Assembly: GCA_014529675.2 (NCBI GenBank)
Contig: CP076040.1
Span: forward strand, 3,181,894-3,245,893
Length of the DNA: 64,000 nt
Source: Opitutia bacterium ISCC 52
GTDB taxonomy: Bacteria; Verrucomicrobiota; Verrucomicrobiia; Opitutales; UBA2995
Direction of reading: 5' to 3'
Shown here: piece after piece, positions 1 to 9,035 of the stretch
Position numbering within the stretch: position 1 is the first letter of the stretch
Layout: the number at the start of each line of letters is the position of its first letter
Notes under the pieces: model-generated
Databases searched by the model: none
Told to the model about the DNA's origin: nothing
What the model saw: the letters and a program-made list of their open reading frames with translations, nothing else
Made by a program: the position numbers and the translations under genes

Positions 1-1718
1 GCTCCACGCCCGGGCTAAGGCCAGTTCCGTGGACTGAAACAGTTTGCTGTCCGCATAAAATATATTTTGCTCACCAATCTGATTTCGCAGACCCGACTTG
101 GTCATCACACGTTTCAGGTCATCTTCAATGCCACAGACGACCAAATGAATATCGCGTTTGGAAAGGATCTCCCAGAAATGATCGAGGATAGCCATGGCAG
201 TACTACCCACAGCTCGAAGCCGCTTCATCCTCAGAATCACCACCCGCGTCTTCGACGTTATACAACCGAGCATTTTGTAATCCAGGTCCTCAGCAGCTGC
301 AAAGTAGAGATCTCCTTCCATATTCACCGTCACCACCGCAGAGGGGGCAGCCCGCTCGAAAGGAACTTCATCAAAACCAGAATCCATTCGAGGAACCAGT
401 TGAGTCAGATCGGTTTCACCGGTTACACGAAGTAGTAATACCAAAGATAAAGTTACACCGACAAAGATCGCGTATTCGAGAGGGAGAACCTAGGTGGAGC
501 CCAGGGTACCGAAGAGAACCAACCTTGAGTGTCGGCTCGATTTCCAGGTTACCGCCAAGCGCCGTTTGTCAATCATGGTGTAAGCAATCACCACTAAGAT
601 GCCTGCCAGGCTAGCCTTCGGAATGTAGTTGGCTACATCGGCTAGAATCAAAATCGTCAGCGCCGTCCAGATCGCTGAAAAAATCGCCGCCATTCGGGTG
701 CGCCCTCCTGACTTAAAACATACGGCCGTTCTGGTAAAAGAACCGGATCCGGCAAAGCTGGAGAAAAAGGACCCAACCATATTACCAGCGCCCTGCCCGA
801 CGAACTCACGATTAAAATCCAAGCGCTGTCCGGACTGCCCTGCCACGGCACGGGCGATGGATGCAGCCTCGATCAAACCCAAGACCGCCAAGGCAGCAGC
901 CCCAAGCCCCAATTCTCGAGTCAGTTCGAAAGGTGGCGGCTTCAATAGCTCAGGAACATGGAAGATCCCGGAGAAGGACGCTTTGATCGGTTCGATATCC
1001 TTCACGATCTCTACTTTCCCGTCACCCAAACCAGGGAGATGCCAGCCCATAAGATACGAAATGGCTCCCGTCAGGACCACCGCAATAAAAGCCCCCGGCA
1101 GCCGTTCATTGATCTTAGGAATAAGAATCACCAGAGCAATGGTCAGAATGCCTACAATCAAAGGAAAAGGTTTCGTCTGCGGTAGGTGTGAAATGGTTTG
1201 AATCACCACTTCGTAAAATCGTTCCGGTCGCTCCTCAAAGGTGACACCAATCAGATTCTTAACCTGATTGAAGGCAATAAGGATACCCGCACCTGCGGTA
1301 AATCCAATGACGACCGAGTGAGAGACATAGCGAATGACTCCTCCCATCCTCAGTAAACCAAAGGTCAGCTGAATCGCCCCGACCAGAAAGGTGAGAGCAA
1401 TACGATTTCAATAGCTCCATACCCATACTTGGCCGGCAAATGTGCCGTAAGACTGAGTATGACCATACAAAGCGCATTCGTGGGTCCCGTAACGAGATGG
1501 TTGGAACTTCCGAAAACAGCAGCAATCACACAGGTGATCATCGCCGTATAGAGTCCATACACCGGCGGCAGCTCGGCGATCACCGCATAGGCCATCGCTT
1601 GCGGCACCCCCATTACAGCCACTGTCAATACAGCCAGCACATCCGCTTTCATATCGACCTTCAAATACGAGCCAACCAAAGTCGGCCATTGTTTGAAGTT
1701 CAAAGCGGGAAGTTTCAT
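1..1718 (-). pseudogene. SulP-family sulfate/anion permease, broken (frameshift plus nonsense), runs off the left edge
   Basis: SulP proteins are inner-membrane anion transporters with a C-terminal cytoplasmic STAS domain. The N-terminal part (1718 down to about 1395) has the typical opening with the PQAMAYA motif. Near 1393-1400 the frame changes by one base; the downstream frame then gives the continuation LTFLVGAIQLTFG and most of the membrane domain. At 490-492 an in-frame TAG interrupts the sequence, and the same frame continues without another stop to base 1, giving LPLEYAIFVG and a full STAS-like region. The TAG probably replaces a Leu TTG codon. Both lesions lie inside otherwise normal family sequence, so this is a recent pseudogene or carries two sequence errors. 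The total, over 570 residues, is close to normal family length. The substrate cannot be told; sulfate is the default guess. Confidence 0.85.
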
Positions 1719-1858
1719 GCCGGATAATTAGAGAACGCCTTCAAAGTATTCACTTTCTCAAGACAGGCAAGCATTGCTTAAATCGGATCAACTATCTGTG
1801 AACTCGAATCTCAAAGTACCATTCAATAAAAACGAGATTCCCAAGAGCCATTGACTTA

Positions 1859-1936
1859 GGACCGCTCGTCGATCGGTCCCTACCCTTTTTCTTTTCAGAG
1901 GCAGGGCGCTATCGCCGTTTCGAGCAAAGCGACACC
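1859..1936. repeat. REP-like palindromic element (GGTAGGG family)
   Basis: In the 248-base gap between the SulP relic and maf there is an inverted repeat GGACCG/CGGTCC (1859-1864 and 1874-1879). On the minus strand it begins GGTAGGGACCGATCG, close to the copy at 38424. A second arm, GGCAGGGCGCTATCGCCG, lies at 1900-1917. No gene is supported in the gap. Confidence 0.6.
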
Positions 1937-1966
1937 AACAAGCGCCGATTTCAGTCTCACAAGGCA

Positions 1967-2527
1967 TCACAGCAAGCCATGCTTTTCCAATAGCGCTCTT
2001 ACTTCATCCACCGGAAAGCCCATAATGTTCGAGAAGGAACCCTTCCACCCTTCGATTATCATCTCCTTGCCTTCCTGAATGCCATAGGCACCTGCTTTGT
2101 CCAAAGGATTCACCACCTTAAAATACTCAGTGATCACCTCATCATCAAACGGCTTGAAGCTCACTTCGCTGGTCACAGTGAAAAGCTCTTCCAGGTTAAG
2201 GTCTTTTTTCATCAGGCACACCGCGGTGTAAACCGTATGGGTATTTCCGCTCATGCGCCGAAGCATGCCCCGGGCATCCTCAAGATCGACTGGCTTATTC
2301 AGGATCTCATTTCCGAGTGCAACCGTGGTGTCGGATCCCAGCACCCATTCTGACGAATGCTGAGCCGCGACCCAATCCGTCTTCAATCGCGCATTCGTTT
2401 CTACCAGCTCTTTCGGTTGGGGAAGATCATTCATCTCTTCCACATCGGCTGAGACTATTTGAAAGCTGGCACCGATCGATTCGAGCAGGTGTTTGCGACG
2501 CGGAGATCCAGAAGCAAGGATAAGCAT
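1967..2527 (-). CDS. maf: Maf-like nucleoside triphosphate pyrophosphatase
   Basis: Maf proteins hydrolyse non-canonical or pyrimidine nucleoside triphosphates (dTTP/UTP type in the YhdE branch) to monophosphates in the cytoplasm and are linked to division arrest. The 186-residue product has the N-terminal ASGSPRR signature (residues 5-11), the GSDTTVAL segment with the conserved Asp, the KP.D..A..ML..MSG..H.V.T block and the DKAGAYGIQ motif. Length is normal. It is transcribed divergently from nadE with 84 bases between them. DKAGAYGIQ favours the dTTP/UTP pyrophosphatase subgroup, but the substrate is inferred from family only. Confidence 0.92.
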   Translation of the reverse strand: MLILASGSPRRKHLLESIGASFQIVSADVEEMNDLPQPKELVETNARLKTDWVAAQHSSEWVLGSDTTVALGNEILNKPVDLEDARGMLRRMSGNTHTVYTAVCLMKKDLNLEELFTVTSEVSFKPFDDEVITEYFKVVNPLDKAGAYGIQEGKEMIIEGWKGSFSNIMGFPVDEVRALLEKHGLL

Positions 2528-2611
2528 AGTGGCAGATAAGAAGAAAATTAGCGGGAAGGTAAACCCGATATCTGAACAATTTTCCTTTCCTCCCCTTAAA
2601 GTATCCTTCTA

Positions 2612-4261
2612 ATGCAAACCATGCGGATAGGAATCGCACAGATTAACACCACCGTTGGTGACATTCCCGGCAATACAGATCGGATACTTGAAGCCTACCA
2701 ACAGCTCTGTCAGGATGGAGCTGAGTTGGTGGTGTTTCCCGAATTGGTAATTACTGGGTATCCACCCCGTGATCTGCTCTTTAAGCGTCGATTTGTGCCG
2801 GGTAATGAAGCCGCTCTGCTGGAAATTGCCCGCCATACGGAAAACATCCCGATCCTCCTTGGGTTTGTGGAAACCAATTCAGCCAAGAGCGGAAGGAATT
2901 TCTTCAATGCGGCTGCCTGGTGCCGCGGTGGTCAGGTTTATAAGGTTTTTCGAAAAACCCTGCTACCATCCTATGATGTATTCGACGAGGATCGTTATTT
3001 CGAACCTTCAAATGCCCCCGAGTGTATTGAGTACAAGGGCTGCAAAATCGGAGTCACCATTTGCGAGGATATCTGGACTCATCCCATCGTTGAAACCCGA
3101 CACCGCTATGGGAAAGACCCGCTGAAAACTCTGGCGGAAGAAAAGGTGGACTTGATCGTTAATCTCTCCGCGAGTCCTTGGCACAATGAAAAGAACGAAA
3201 TCCGTTCCACTCTGATCACCGATGCGGCCAGCCAGTGTAAATGCCCCATCATTTATTGCAATATGGTCGGCGGTAACGACGAGCTCATCTTTGATGGGCG
3301 CAGCTTGGTCGCGAATGAACAGGGGGACGTCATTTGCGCCATGGAGGCATTCAAGGAAGATTTCAAGGTGGTCGATCTCGAGGATTCGCACTACCAGATT
3401 TCTGGGACTTACATTCAATCCGAGATGAGCGACATTCACGATGCGCTGGTACTCGGATTACGGGATTACGCTCAAAAGACCCACTTTAAGAAAGCCTTGA
3501 TTGGACTCAGTGGCGGTATTGATTCTGCAGTCACTGCTGTCATCGCAAAAGAAGCCCTGGGCGCTGAGAATGTCATCGGCATCAGCCTGCCCTCAGAAAT
3601 TTCCAGTCAACATAGTAAAGACGACGCAGAAGATTTGGCTAAGAATCTCGGCATCGAGTTTCACTACCTGCCAATCGGTGAGGTGGTTGCAGCTTCCGAA
3701 GATACATTGCAGACGCTTTTTGCAGGAGCAGAAAAAGATGTTACTGAAGAGAATATCCAGGCCCGTGCCCGTGGACTCCTTCTCATGGCATTGTCCAATA
3801 AGTATGGAGCACTGCTTCTAACTACCGGTAACAAAAGTGAATTGGCAGTGGGCTACTGCACGCTTTACGGAGATATGTGTGGAGGTCTGGCGATCATTTC
3901 GGATCTTCCCAAAACCAAGGTGTTTGAGCTGGCTCGCTTCATGAACCGGAAAGGCGAAGTCGTTCCAGACTCCACGATTACCAAACCTCCTTCCGCAGAA
4001 TTGCGCCTCGACCAAAAGGACGAAGATAGCCTCCCTCCTTACGATGTCCTGGATGCCATACTCAAAGCCTACGTCGAGGAAGGTTTGTCCCGCGACGACA
4101 TCGCCGCAAAAGGATTCGATCCGGAAGTAGTCAATGACATGGTCCGCAAAGTCGATCTCAACGAATACAAACGGAAACAAGCCGCCCCAGGATTAAAAGT
4201 CACACCGCTTGCCTTCGGTGTCGGCCGCCGCATCCCTATCGTACAGCGCTACGTGCATTGA
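2612..4261 (+). CDS. nadE: glutamine-dependent NAD+ synthetase
   Basis: This enzyme makes NAD+ from deamido-NAD+, ATP and ammonia released from glutamine, the last step of NAD biosynthesis. The 549-residue protein has an N-terminal nitrilase-type glutaminase domain (about 1-265) with the catalytic triad visible as Glu44 (FPELVITGY), Lys115 (RKTLLPS) and Cys151 (TICEDIW). The C-terminal synthetase domain (about 275-549) carries the PP-loop SGGIDS at 300-305 and the [11 protein letters not shown] block. The length fits the bacterial two-domain form. ATG at 2612 is used; an internal ATG at 2621 (MRIGIAQ) is equally plausible and fits the usual domain start better. It is monocistronic as far as can be seen. 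Confidence 0.95.
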   Translation: MQTMRIGIAQINTTVGDIPGNTDRILEAYQQLCQDGAELVVFPELVITGYPPRDLLFKRRFVPGNEAALLEIARHTENIPILLGFVETNSAKSGRNFFNAAAWCRGGQVYKVFRKTLLPSYDVFDEDRYFEPSNAPECIEYKGCKIGVTICEDIWTHPIVETRHRYGKDPLKTLAEEKVDLIVNLSASPWHNEKNEIRSTLITDAASQCKCPIIYCNMVGGNDELIFDGRSLVANEQGDVICAMEAFKEDFKVVDLEDSHYQISGTYIQSEMSDIHDALVLGLRDYAQKTHFKKALIGLSGGIDSAVTAVIAKEALGAENVIGISLPSEISSQHSKDDAEDLAKNLGIEFHYLPIGEVVAASEDTLQTLFAGAEKDVTEENIQARARGLLLMALSNKYGALLLTTGNKSELAVGYCTLYGDMCGGLAIISDLPKTKVFELARFMNRKGEVVPDSTITKPPSAELRLDQKDEDSLPPYDVLDAILKAYVEEGLSRDDIAAKGFDPEVVNDMVRKVDLNEYKRKQAAPGLKVTPLAFGVGRRIPIVQRYVH

Positions 4262-4297
4262 GATTTCCAAATGTTATATTTAATAATATTCAAAGCT

Positions 4298-4366
4298 GTA
4301 GGAGGGGGTTTATCCCCCGATTGCATTGAGGCCTTACGCAATATCGCGGTATAAAACCGCTCCTAC
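4298..4366. repeat. Pair of inverted REP-like palindromes (GTAGGAG family)
   Basis: Two head-to-head hairpins fill the nadE-hemL gap. The first is GTAGGAGGGGGTTTATCCCC (4298-4317). The second, on the minus strand, reads GTAGGAGCGGTTTTATACCG from 4366 downwards. The arrangement resembles a BIME. It ends only 15 bases before the hemL ATG, so it may also serve as the nadE terminator and part of the hemL leader. Confidence 0.7.
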
Positions 4367-4381
4367 AATCCCCAATTACCT

Positions 4382-5659
4382 ATGAATCAATCAAACGACC
4401 TTTTCGAACGCGCCCAGAAAATTATTCCAGGCGGAGTAAATTCCCCGGTAAGGGCTTTCCGCTCAGTTGGAGGAACCCCTTTCTTTACCAAACGAGCTGA
4501 AGGAGCTGCACTGTATACGGCCGACGACCAGGCTCTGGTTGATTTTGTCTGCACGTGGGGACCGTCCATTCACGGGCACAATGATCCCACCATAAAGCAA
4601 GCCATCTCCAAGGCGTTGGATTCCGGTACCAGTTTCGGAACTCCCAATCCTTACGAAGTCGATATGGCGGAACGGATTGTGGCCATGGTGCCATCCGTCG
4701 AAAAAGTGCGCATGGTCAATAGCGGAACCGAAGCAACCATGTCAGCGATCCGCCTCGCACGCGGATACACCCAGCGAAATAAGATCATCAAATTTGCCGG
4801 CTGTTACCATGGGCACGTCGATTCGCTTTTGGTTCAAGCAGGATCCGGAGCCCTCACCCTGGGCAATCCAGACAGCGCAGGCATTCCACCCAGCTTCGCT
4901 GCCGAAACCATCGTTCTTCCCTACAACGATCTCGAAGCATTGAACCAAGCTTTTAAGGAATACGGTGAAGAACTGGCTGCCGTCATCGTTGAACCGTATC
5001 CCGCCAATGTGGGCCTGATCTTCCCTCAGGATGGCTATCTGGAAGGAATGCGAAATCTTTGCACGCAGCATGGAACCGTACTCATCTTCGATGAAGTCAT
5101 GACCGGCTTCCGTGTCGCAGCCGGTGGGGTTCAGGAAAAAACCGGAATTAAACCTGATCTCACAGCGCTTGGTAAAATCATCGGCGGTGGGCTTCCCGTA
5201 GGCGCCTTTGGCGGTAAAGCGGAGATTATGAATTTTATTGCCCCTCTCGGACCCGTATATCAGGCCGGCACACTCAGTGGTAATCCACTCGCCATGGCCG
5301 CTGGAATCGCAGCCCTCGATAAGCTGACCAGCGAAAACCCCTACCCTCAATTACAAGCTTTCGGTGAACAAATACGCGACGTGCTCCTGGGAGCAGCCAA
5401 GGAGAAAGGGCTCCCCTTGCAGGTCCCACAAACCGGCAGTATGTTCTGCATGTATTTTTCCGATACACCAGTGACCAACTACGACGAAGCGGTGGCGAAT
5501 GACACAGCTCACTTCAAAACTATATTCCATAAGGCCCTGGAAAAGGGTGTCTACCTTCCCCCATCCCCCTTTGAGACCTGCTTCATTTGCTCAGCCCATG
5601 AAGGAAAAGCTATTAATCTGGCTTGCGATGTGCTGAGTGAGGCTATTAAAAGTCTCTAA
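4382..5659 (+). CDS. hemL: glutamate-1-semialdehyde 2,1-aminomutase
   Basis: HemL converts glutamate-1-semialdehyde to 5-aminolevulinate, the committed precursor of heme, in the C5 pathway. It is a cytoplasmic PLP enzyme of the class III aminotransferase fold. The 425-residue sequence shows the N-terminal [12 protein letters not shown] motif, NSGTEATM for cofactor phosphate binding, the substrate-loop [14 protein letters not shown] with the PLP-ring Asp (about residue 237) and the Schiff-base lysine in [13 protein letters not shown] (Lys265). Length is typical. A REP-like pair ends 15 bases upstream and no strong Shine-Dalgarno is visible. hemA is not in the window. Confidence 0.96.
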   Translation: MNQSNDLFERAQKIIPGGVNSPVRAFRSVGGTPFFTKRAEGAALYTADDQALVDFVCTWGPSIHGHNDPTIKQAISKALDSGTSFGTPNPYEVDMAERIVAMVPSVEKVRMVNSGTEATMSAIRLARGYTQRNKIIKFAGCYHGHVDSLLVQAGSGALTLGNPDSAGIPPSFAAETIVLPYNDLEALNQAFKEYGEELAAVIVEPYPANVGLIFPQDGYLEGMRNLCTQHGTVLIFDEVMTGFRVAAGGVQEKTGIKPDLTALGKIIGGGLPVGAFGGKAEIMNFIAPLGPVYQAGTLSGNPLAMAAGIAALDKLTSENPYPQLQAFGEQIRDVLLGAAKEKGLPLQVPQTGSMFCMYFSDTPVTNYDEAVANDTAHFKTIFHKALEKGVYLPPSPFETCFICSAHEGKAINLACDVLSEAIKSL

Positions 5660-5667
5660 ACTGCCAA

Positions 5668-6564
5668 TTGGATCCCAACACTGAACAACTCCTCCTGTTT
5701 GATTTACCAAACCCTCTGACGAAGATCATGGGGCGCGATTTCTTTTTGTCTCTACCCGAAAGGCCCGGAGTTTACCAATTTCTCGGGTATGAGGATAAGA
5801 TCCTCTACATCGGTAAATCCAAGAACCTCAAGCAGCGACTCAACTCCTATCGCAGCATCAAGGCAGAAAAGGCCGACAAGCGACACTTACGCCTGGTCAA
5901 CGCCACGCGAACCATCATTTTTAAAACCTGTAAATCTGAAAAGGCTGCCCTTCGATTGGAGAACCGCCTGATCCGTAAGCACAATCCTCGCTATAATCGA
6001 GCCCAGGTGTATCCCTACAAAAATCCCTACGTCATTTGTCGCTATGAGGGAGATCGCTTCGCCATCCGAAGACAATCGGGCGAAACGGTTCCCGAAATCA
6101 GCAGCGACGAAATGCTCTTCGGATCCTTTCCGGCTGGTCTCACCCCACGAGCGCTACGTGCCTGGCAACGCCTGCTACTGATCCTGCAATCACGCTCCAG
6201 AAGCGGATTCACTCTACCGGAGAACGTCATGGAAAACCAGTATTACAAGCAGCTGACCCTTTCATTCGGGCGCGGTCGCTTCAACTATTGGGTGCAAAAA
6301 AAATTTCTTTCCTACCTCGAAGGAAAACACCGGCTGGCACTATGGGCACTCTCCTTACCTCTGCTTCTTAACCTGATTCGCATGGATCGGTCCTTACGAC
6401 GCCTTTGCTTGCAGGACTGGAAATATGCCTTTCGATTTTTTGCCGCTGGCCCACGACGCAACCGCAAGCTCAACAAGCTCTACGGTCAACCTCTCCGAAA
6501 GCCCATCAGCCAGGCCAATATCTCCGACTGGCAACTCGAACAGCGCCTGTCTTCGATCGGGTAA
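5668..6564 (+). CDS. GIY-YIG nuclease, UvrC-N-terminal/Cho-like
   Basis: The 298-residue protein carries a GIY-YIG endonuclease domain at about residues 27-115: GVYQF (34-38), YIGKS (47-51), the conserved Arg in LKQRL (Arg57) and Glu98 in RLENRLI, followed by the HNPRYN motif typical of UvrC N-termini. It lacks the UvrC C-terminal RNase H-like and HhH domains, and its size matches the UvrC homologue Cho, which makes a 3' incision in nucleotide excision repair and is SOS-induced in E. coli. The C-terminal 170 residues are not recognised. The first start is TTG at 5668, eight bases after hemL; the ATG at 5728 (MGRDFF) is a good alternative. lexA lies about 1 kb downstream. Confidence 0.7.
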   Translation: MDPNTEQLLLFDLPNPLTKIMGRDFFLSLPERPGVYQFLGYEDKILYIGKSKNLKQRLNSYRSIKAEKADKRHLRLVNATRTIIFKTCKSEKAALRLENRLIRKHNPRYNRAQVYPYKNPYVICRYEGDRFAIRRQSGETVPEISSDEMLFGSFPAGLTPRALRAWQRLLLILQSRSRSGFTLPENVMENQYYKQLTLSFGRGRFNYWVQKKFLSYLEGKHRLALWALSLPLLLNLIRMDRSLRRLCLQDWKYAFRFFAAGPRRNRKLNKLYGQPLRKPISQANISDWQLEQRLSSIG

Positions 6565-6565
6565 A

Positions 6566-6980
6566 CTTCCTCCTCTTACTCTTACTCGTCCTCTTACTTT
6601 CCGCTTCGCAGGAGTCCTACTTTTGAAATTTCAGTTACTGGGACATTTAGAAATCAGTCTGAATGCTTCCACTACTTATCGCTTATAGTAAAAAACTCTA
6701 TTTCGGGGACGACGAGGAGTAGGAGGAAGAGGACGATTTATCAGTCTGAAACCTGAACACTGACACCTCCTCTTGTTCCGGTTCACTACGTGCCCGGTCT
6801 TTTCGTCGCTGTGCTCCTCTTCCTCTGATACCGTATTCAAAGCGGCGCTCTCGGCGATAGCGCCCTACCAAAATTTGCAGAAATAGGTAGGGCTCGATCG
6901 CCGAGCGAGCCGAGACAACGACTACCCCGAAAAGACAAAGGATCAAAATTTAAGTAAGCCGACGAGTAGGAGGACGATCC
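6566..6980. repeat. Scattered pyrimidine/purine-rich repeat copies flanking the ABA4-like gene
   Basis: The gap 6565-6998 holds no supported gene. It contains a pyrimidine-rich copy at 6566-6601 (core CTTACTCGTCCTCTTACTTT) and two inverted, purine-rich copies at 6709-6737 (GACGAGGAGTAGGAGGAAGA) and 6959-6980 (CGACGAGTAGGAGGACGATC). A fourth copy in the first orientation lies at 7467-7502. The copies are diverged but clearly related, and there are short CTCCTCTTCCTCT stretches between them. Confidence 0.55.
6842..6914. repeat. Inverted pair of REP-like elements (GGTAGGG...ATCGCCGAG)
   Basis: Two convergent copies of one palindrome face each other: on the minus strand from 6869, GGTAGGGCGCTATCGCCGAG, and on the plus strand from 6886, GGTAGGGCTCGATCGCCGAG. 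They share 17 of 20 positions. The same family occurs at 1859, 38424 and 38499. Confidence 0.65.
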
Positions 6981-6998
6981 CCCACACTGACACCTACC

Positions 6999-7454
6999 CT
7001 ACCTCCTCTCCCGATAATTCGCCCAATACCTCACCGCAAAAATCATCAGCCCGATCGGGCCCAGCAACCATACCAGTACCAGAGAGAATTTCCCAGCTGT
7101 CCCTTCACCCTCCTTCGTTCGGTTCAACATCATTCCGCAAAAAAGATCGAGGATCATCCGGTGCGCCCACAGCGAAAGAAACAAAAACGGCTGGCTCCAA
7201 AACTCCCGCACCCCTTTCATCGATGGATCCGGCACTTCCGGTGCACTCGTGATCGTGAATAGGAGATACACGGTATAGATATGCAAACACCCCAATAAGG
7301 GCGGTATCAGCCACGGATGACAAAGCGCCTTGGCCCAACCATGCCGACCGAAGAAAAGCATCAGAATCCAAAAGGGGGCCGTTGATCCGGTGATAATCCA
7401 AAACAACAGATTCAATCGGGCTTCCCCAAACATCTCTACGATCCAGACAGGCAT
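6999..7454 (-). CDS. ABA4-like (DUF4281-type) integral membrane protein
   Basis: This 151-residue protein has about four hydrophobic segments (roughly 15-35, 48-68, 85-108 and 122-143) and the W-rich, P-rich pattern of the ABA4-like family (formerly DUF4281): an early PFWILM segment, PWLIPPLL in the second helix, and an HRMILDLFCG segment before the last helix. The plant member ABA4 is needed for neoxanthin formation; bacterial members have no settled function. It stands alone on the minus strand between repeat-rich gaps. The assignment rests on pattern memory, so the family is likely but not certain. Confidence 0.6.
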   Translation of the reverse strand: MPVWIVEMFGEARLNLLFWIITGSTAPFWILMLFFGRHGWAKALCHPWLIPPLLGCLHIYTVYLLFTITSAPEVPDPSMKGVREFWSQPFLFLSLWAHRMILDLFCGMMLNRTKEGEGTAGKFSLVLVWLLGPIGLMIFAVRYWANYRERR

Positions 7455-7466
7455 ATTAATTCTCTA

Positions 7467-7502
7467 TTCGTCTTCTTCCTCTTACTCGTCCTCCTACTTT
7501 CT
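7467..7502. repeat. Pyrimidine-rich repeat copy upstream of the ABA4-like gene
   Basis: This shares the core CTTACTCGTCCTC(C/T)TACTTT with the copy at 6581-6600, in the same orientation and 900 bases away, so the two bracket the ABA4-like gene as direct repeats. The rest of the gap up to the lexA promoter (7503-7591) shows nothing recognisable. Confidence 0.55.
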
Positions 7503-7591
7503 TCAGAAGCTTCAAGAACGCCAGCCCCTTCACTTCACGAATTTCTGACAGCTTAATCAGCCTCACCTGAAAAAAAGTTCACTACGCACAC

Positions 7592-7620
7592 TTGACACTG
7601 AACATATTAACAGTGATTAT
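7592..7620 (+). promoter_or_regulatory. lexA promoter
   Basis: A consensus -35 TTGACA (7592-7597) is followed after 17 bases by GATTAT (7615-7620), a four-of-six match to TATAAT. Transcription would begin near 7627, so the lexA message would be almost leaderless (ATG at 7630). Confidence 0.65.
7598..7613. promoter_or_regulatory. candidate LexA operator (SOS box)
   Basis: CTGAACATATTAACAG is a 16-base box with the CTG...CAG ends and ACAG right arm of the E. coli type CTGT-N8-ACAG; 12 of 16 positions match CTGTATATATATACAG. It lies exactly in the spacer between the -35 and -10, where a repressor would block RNA polymerase. A second perfect palindrome, AGTGAT-TATTTT-ATCACT (7612-7629), overlaps the -10 and touches the start codon. 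Confidence 0.6.
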
Positions 7621-7629
7621 TTTATCACT

Positions 7630-8262
7630 ATGGATGACTTAACTTTACGCCAGCAGGAAATCCTGGGATTCCTTCAAATATTCTCCCAGGAAAAGGGCTT
7701 TTGGCCCAGCATTCGCGAGATCCGCGATCACTTTGGTTTTAACAGCACCAACGCCGTTGTCGGCCACCTCCGTGCCCTCGAAAATAAAGGCTACATCACC
7801 CGGATCGCCGGGCAGGCCCGTACCTATCGCATCACTTACGAAAACTCAGAAGAACCACCTGCCGAATCCCTCGAAGTGATCGACATGCCCGTCTACGGCA
7901 ATATCGCCGCTGGCTATCCCGACGGGATCGAACAAGGCGACGCCATTGACCGCATCCAGGTTGATATCAATACCGCTGGCATCCGTCGATCTCGACGCTC
8001 CTTCGCACTCAAAGTACGAGGCGAGAGCATGATCGATGCAGGCATCTACGACGGCGACATGGTCATCATCGAACCCGCCCTACCCAACGACGGTGATATC
8101 GTGGCCGCCCTCATCGACGGCGCCACCACCCTCAAACGCTTTATCAAGCCAAGCAACCAACCACCTTACCTCAAAGCGGAAAACGCCAACTACCCAGATC
8201 TACATCCCGTATCCGAACTCGTGATACAAGGCATTGCCCGCTCGATTGTGCGGAAGCTGTAA
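7630..8262 (+). CDS. lexA: LexA repressor, SOS regulator
   Basis: LexA represses the DNA-damage regulon and cleaves itself when activated by RecA filaments. The 210-residue protein has an N-terminal winged-helix domain (1-70) with a recognition helix around STNAVVGHLRAL (39-50), sharing the central Asn-Ala with the E. coli protein. The C-terminal peptidase domain shows the scissile Ala94-Gly95 (NIAAG), nucleophile Ser133 (RGESMID) and general base Lys169 (TTLKRF). All parts needed for autocleavage are present. Expression is probably autoregulated through the operator in its promoter spacer. ATG at 7630 is the only sensible start. Confidence 0.95.
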   Translation: MDDLTLRQQEILGFLQIFSQEKGFWPSIREIRDHFGFNSTNAVVGHLRALENKGYITRIAGQARTYRITYENSEEPPAESLEVIDMPVYGNIAAGYPDGIEQGDAIDRIQVDINTAGIRRSRRSFALKVRGESMIDAGIYDGDMVIIEPALPNDGDIVAALIDGATTLKRFIKPSNQPPYLKAENANYPDLHPVSELVIQGIARSIVRKL

Positions 8263-8278
8263 AAGGTTTCGGCAAAAA

Positions 8279-8303
8279 GTAGCACAGGCATCTTGCCTGT
8301 GTT
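8279..8303. repeat. Hairpin after lexA (CACAGGCA palindrome), REP-like
   Basis: CACAGGCA (8283-8290) and TGCCTGTG (8294-8301) form an eight-base-pair stem with a TCT loop, 20 bases after the lexA stop and followed by TTT. It begins GTAGCACAGG, similar in layout to GTAGGAG REPs. It could act as a weak lexA terminator. Confidence 0.5.
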
Positions 8304-8349
8304 TGGATCGAAAAGGTTCAACTAACCGTTCAGGTGAACTCCACTGCCA

Positions 8350-8946
8350 ATGTATTTCAACTCACACGCCAAAGTTGAAATAACAAAGCGCCAACTACCT
8401 CATTGGAGTCAACAAGGTGTTACCTACTTCGTCACATTCAGATTAACGGACTCTGTCCCACAAGCAAAACTCCAACTTTGGAAATTGAAGAGAGATGAGT
8501 TTCTCGAAGCTCATCCCCAACCGCTGACCGAACAAGATAAGCAGAAATTCCATCAACAATTTACGCAGAAGATGGAAGATTACCTGGATGCAGGAATGGG
8601 ATCTTGTATCTTTACATAAAAAACCACCTCGCGGCTATTAGCTCAGACGATAAGTCACTTTGATGGAAGCCGCTATAAACTGGGAGATTGGGTGATTATG
8701 CCTAATAATGTTCACCTCACCATAGTTCCGAAACCAGGCTTTGAACTCAAAAAGATACTACAAAGCTGGAAGTCCTATTCGGCGAAAGAAATAAACAAGA
8801 GCTTAGGTCGGCAGGGCAAGTTGTGGCAGGATGAATCGTTTGATCAAATCGTGAGAAGTGAAGAGCATGGTTACCGAATCAAGGAGTATATTGAAAGAAA
8901 TCCGGAAAGAGCGAGAATCACGGTTCATCACGCGTCTTGGATGTAA
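8350..8946 (+). pseudogene. REP-associated tyrosine transposase (RAYT, Y1_Tnp/IS200-like), inactivated
   Basis: RAYTs are single-copy Y1 transposases that process REP palindromes. The first part (8350-8616) gives the family opening with VTYFVTFRLTDSVP and DYLDAGMGSC. The frame then changes twice between about 8608 and 8668: KNHLAAISSD is read in one frame and FDGSRYKLGDWVIMPNNVH in another. The last part (to 8946) has KSYSAKEIN with the likely catalytic Tyr, GKLWQDESFD and the IKEYIERNPERA end. The metal-binding HUH motif, normally PNHVH, reads PNNVH, so the first catalytic His is also lost. This is a dead copy in a genome region rich in REP-like repeats. Confidence 0.88.
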
Positions 8947-9035
8947 TTGAACCTCTAGAAGAAAACACAGGCACTTCCGAGGAACGAATGTGACGACATG
9001 ACCGGATTTCGAAGGAATACCGGACCATGCCCGCA

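Noticed and set aside
67-435. A 122-codon plus-strand open frame at the left edge.
   Set aside because: It is antisense to the STAS domain of the SulP relic, which is clearly the coding strand.
4742-5350. A 202-codon minus-strand open frame inside hemL.
   Set aside because: It is the antisense shadow of a well-conserved gene and has no family features.
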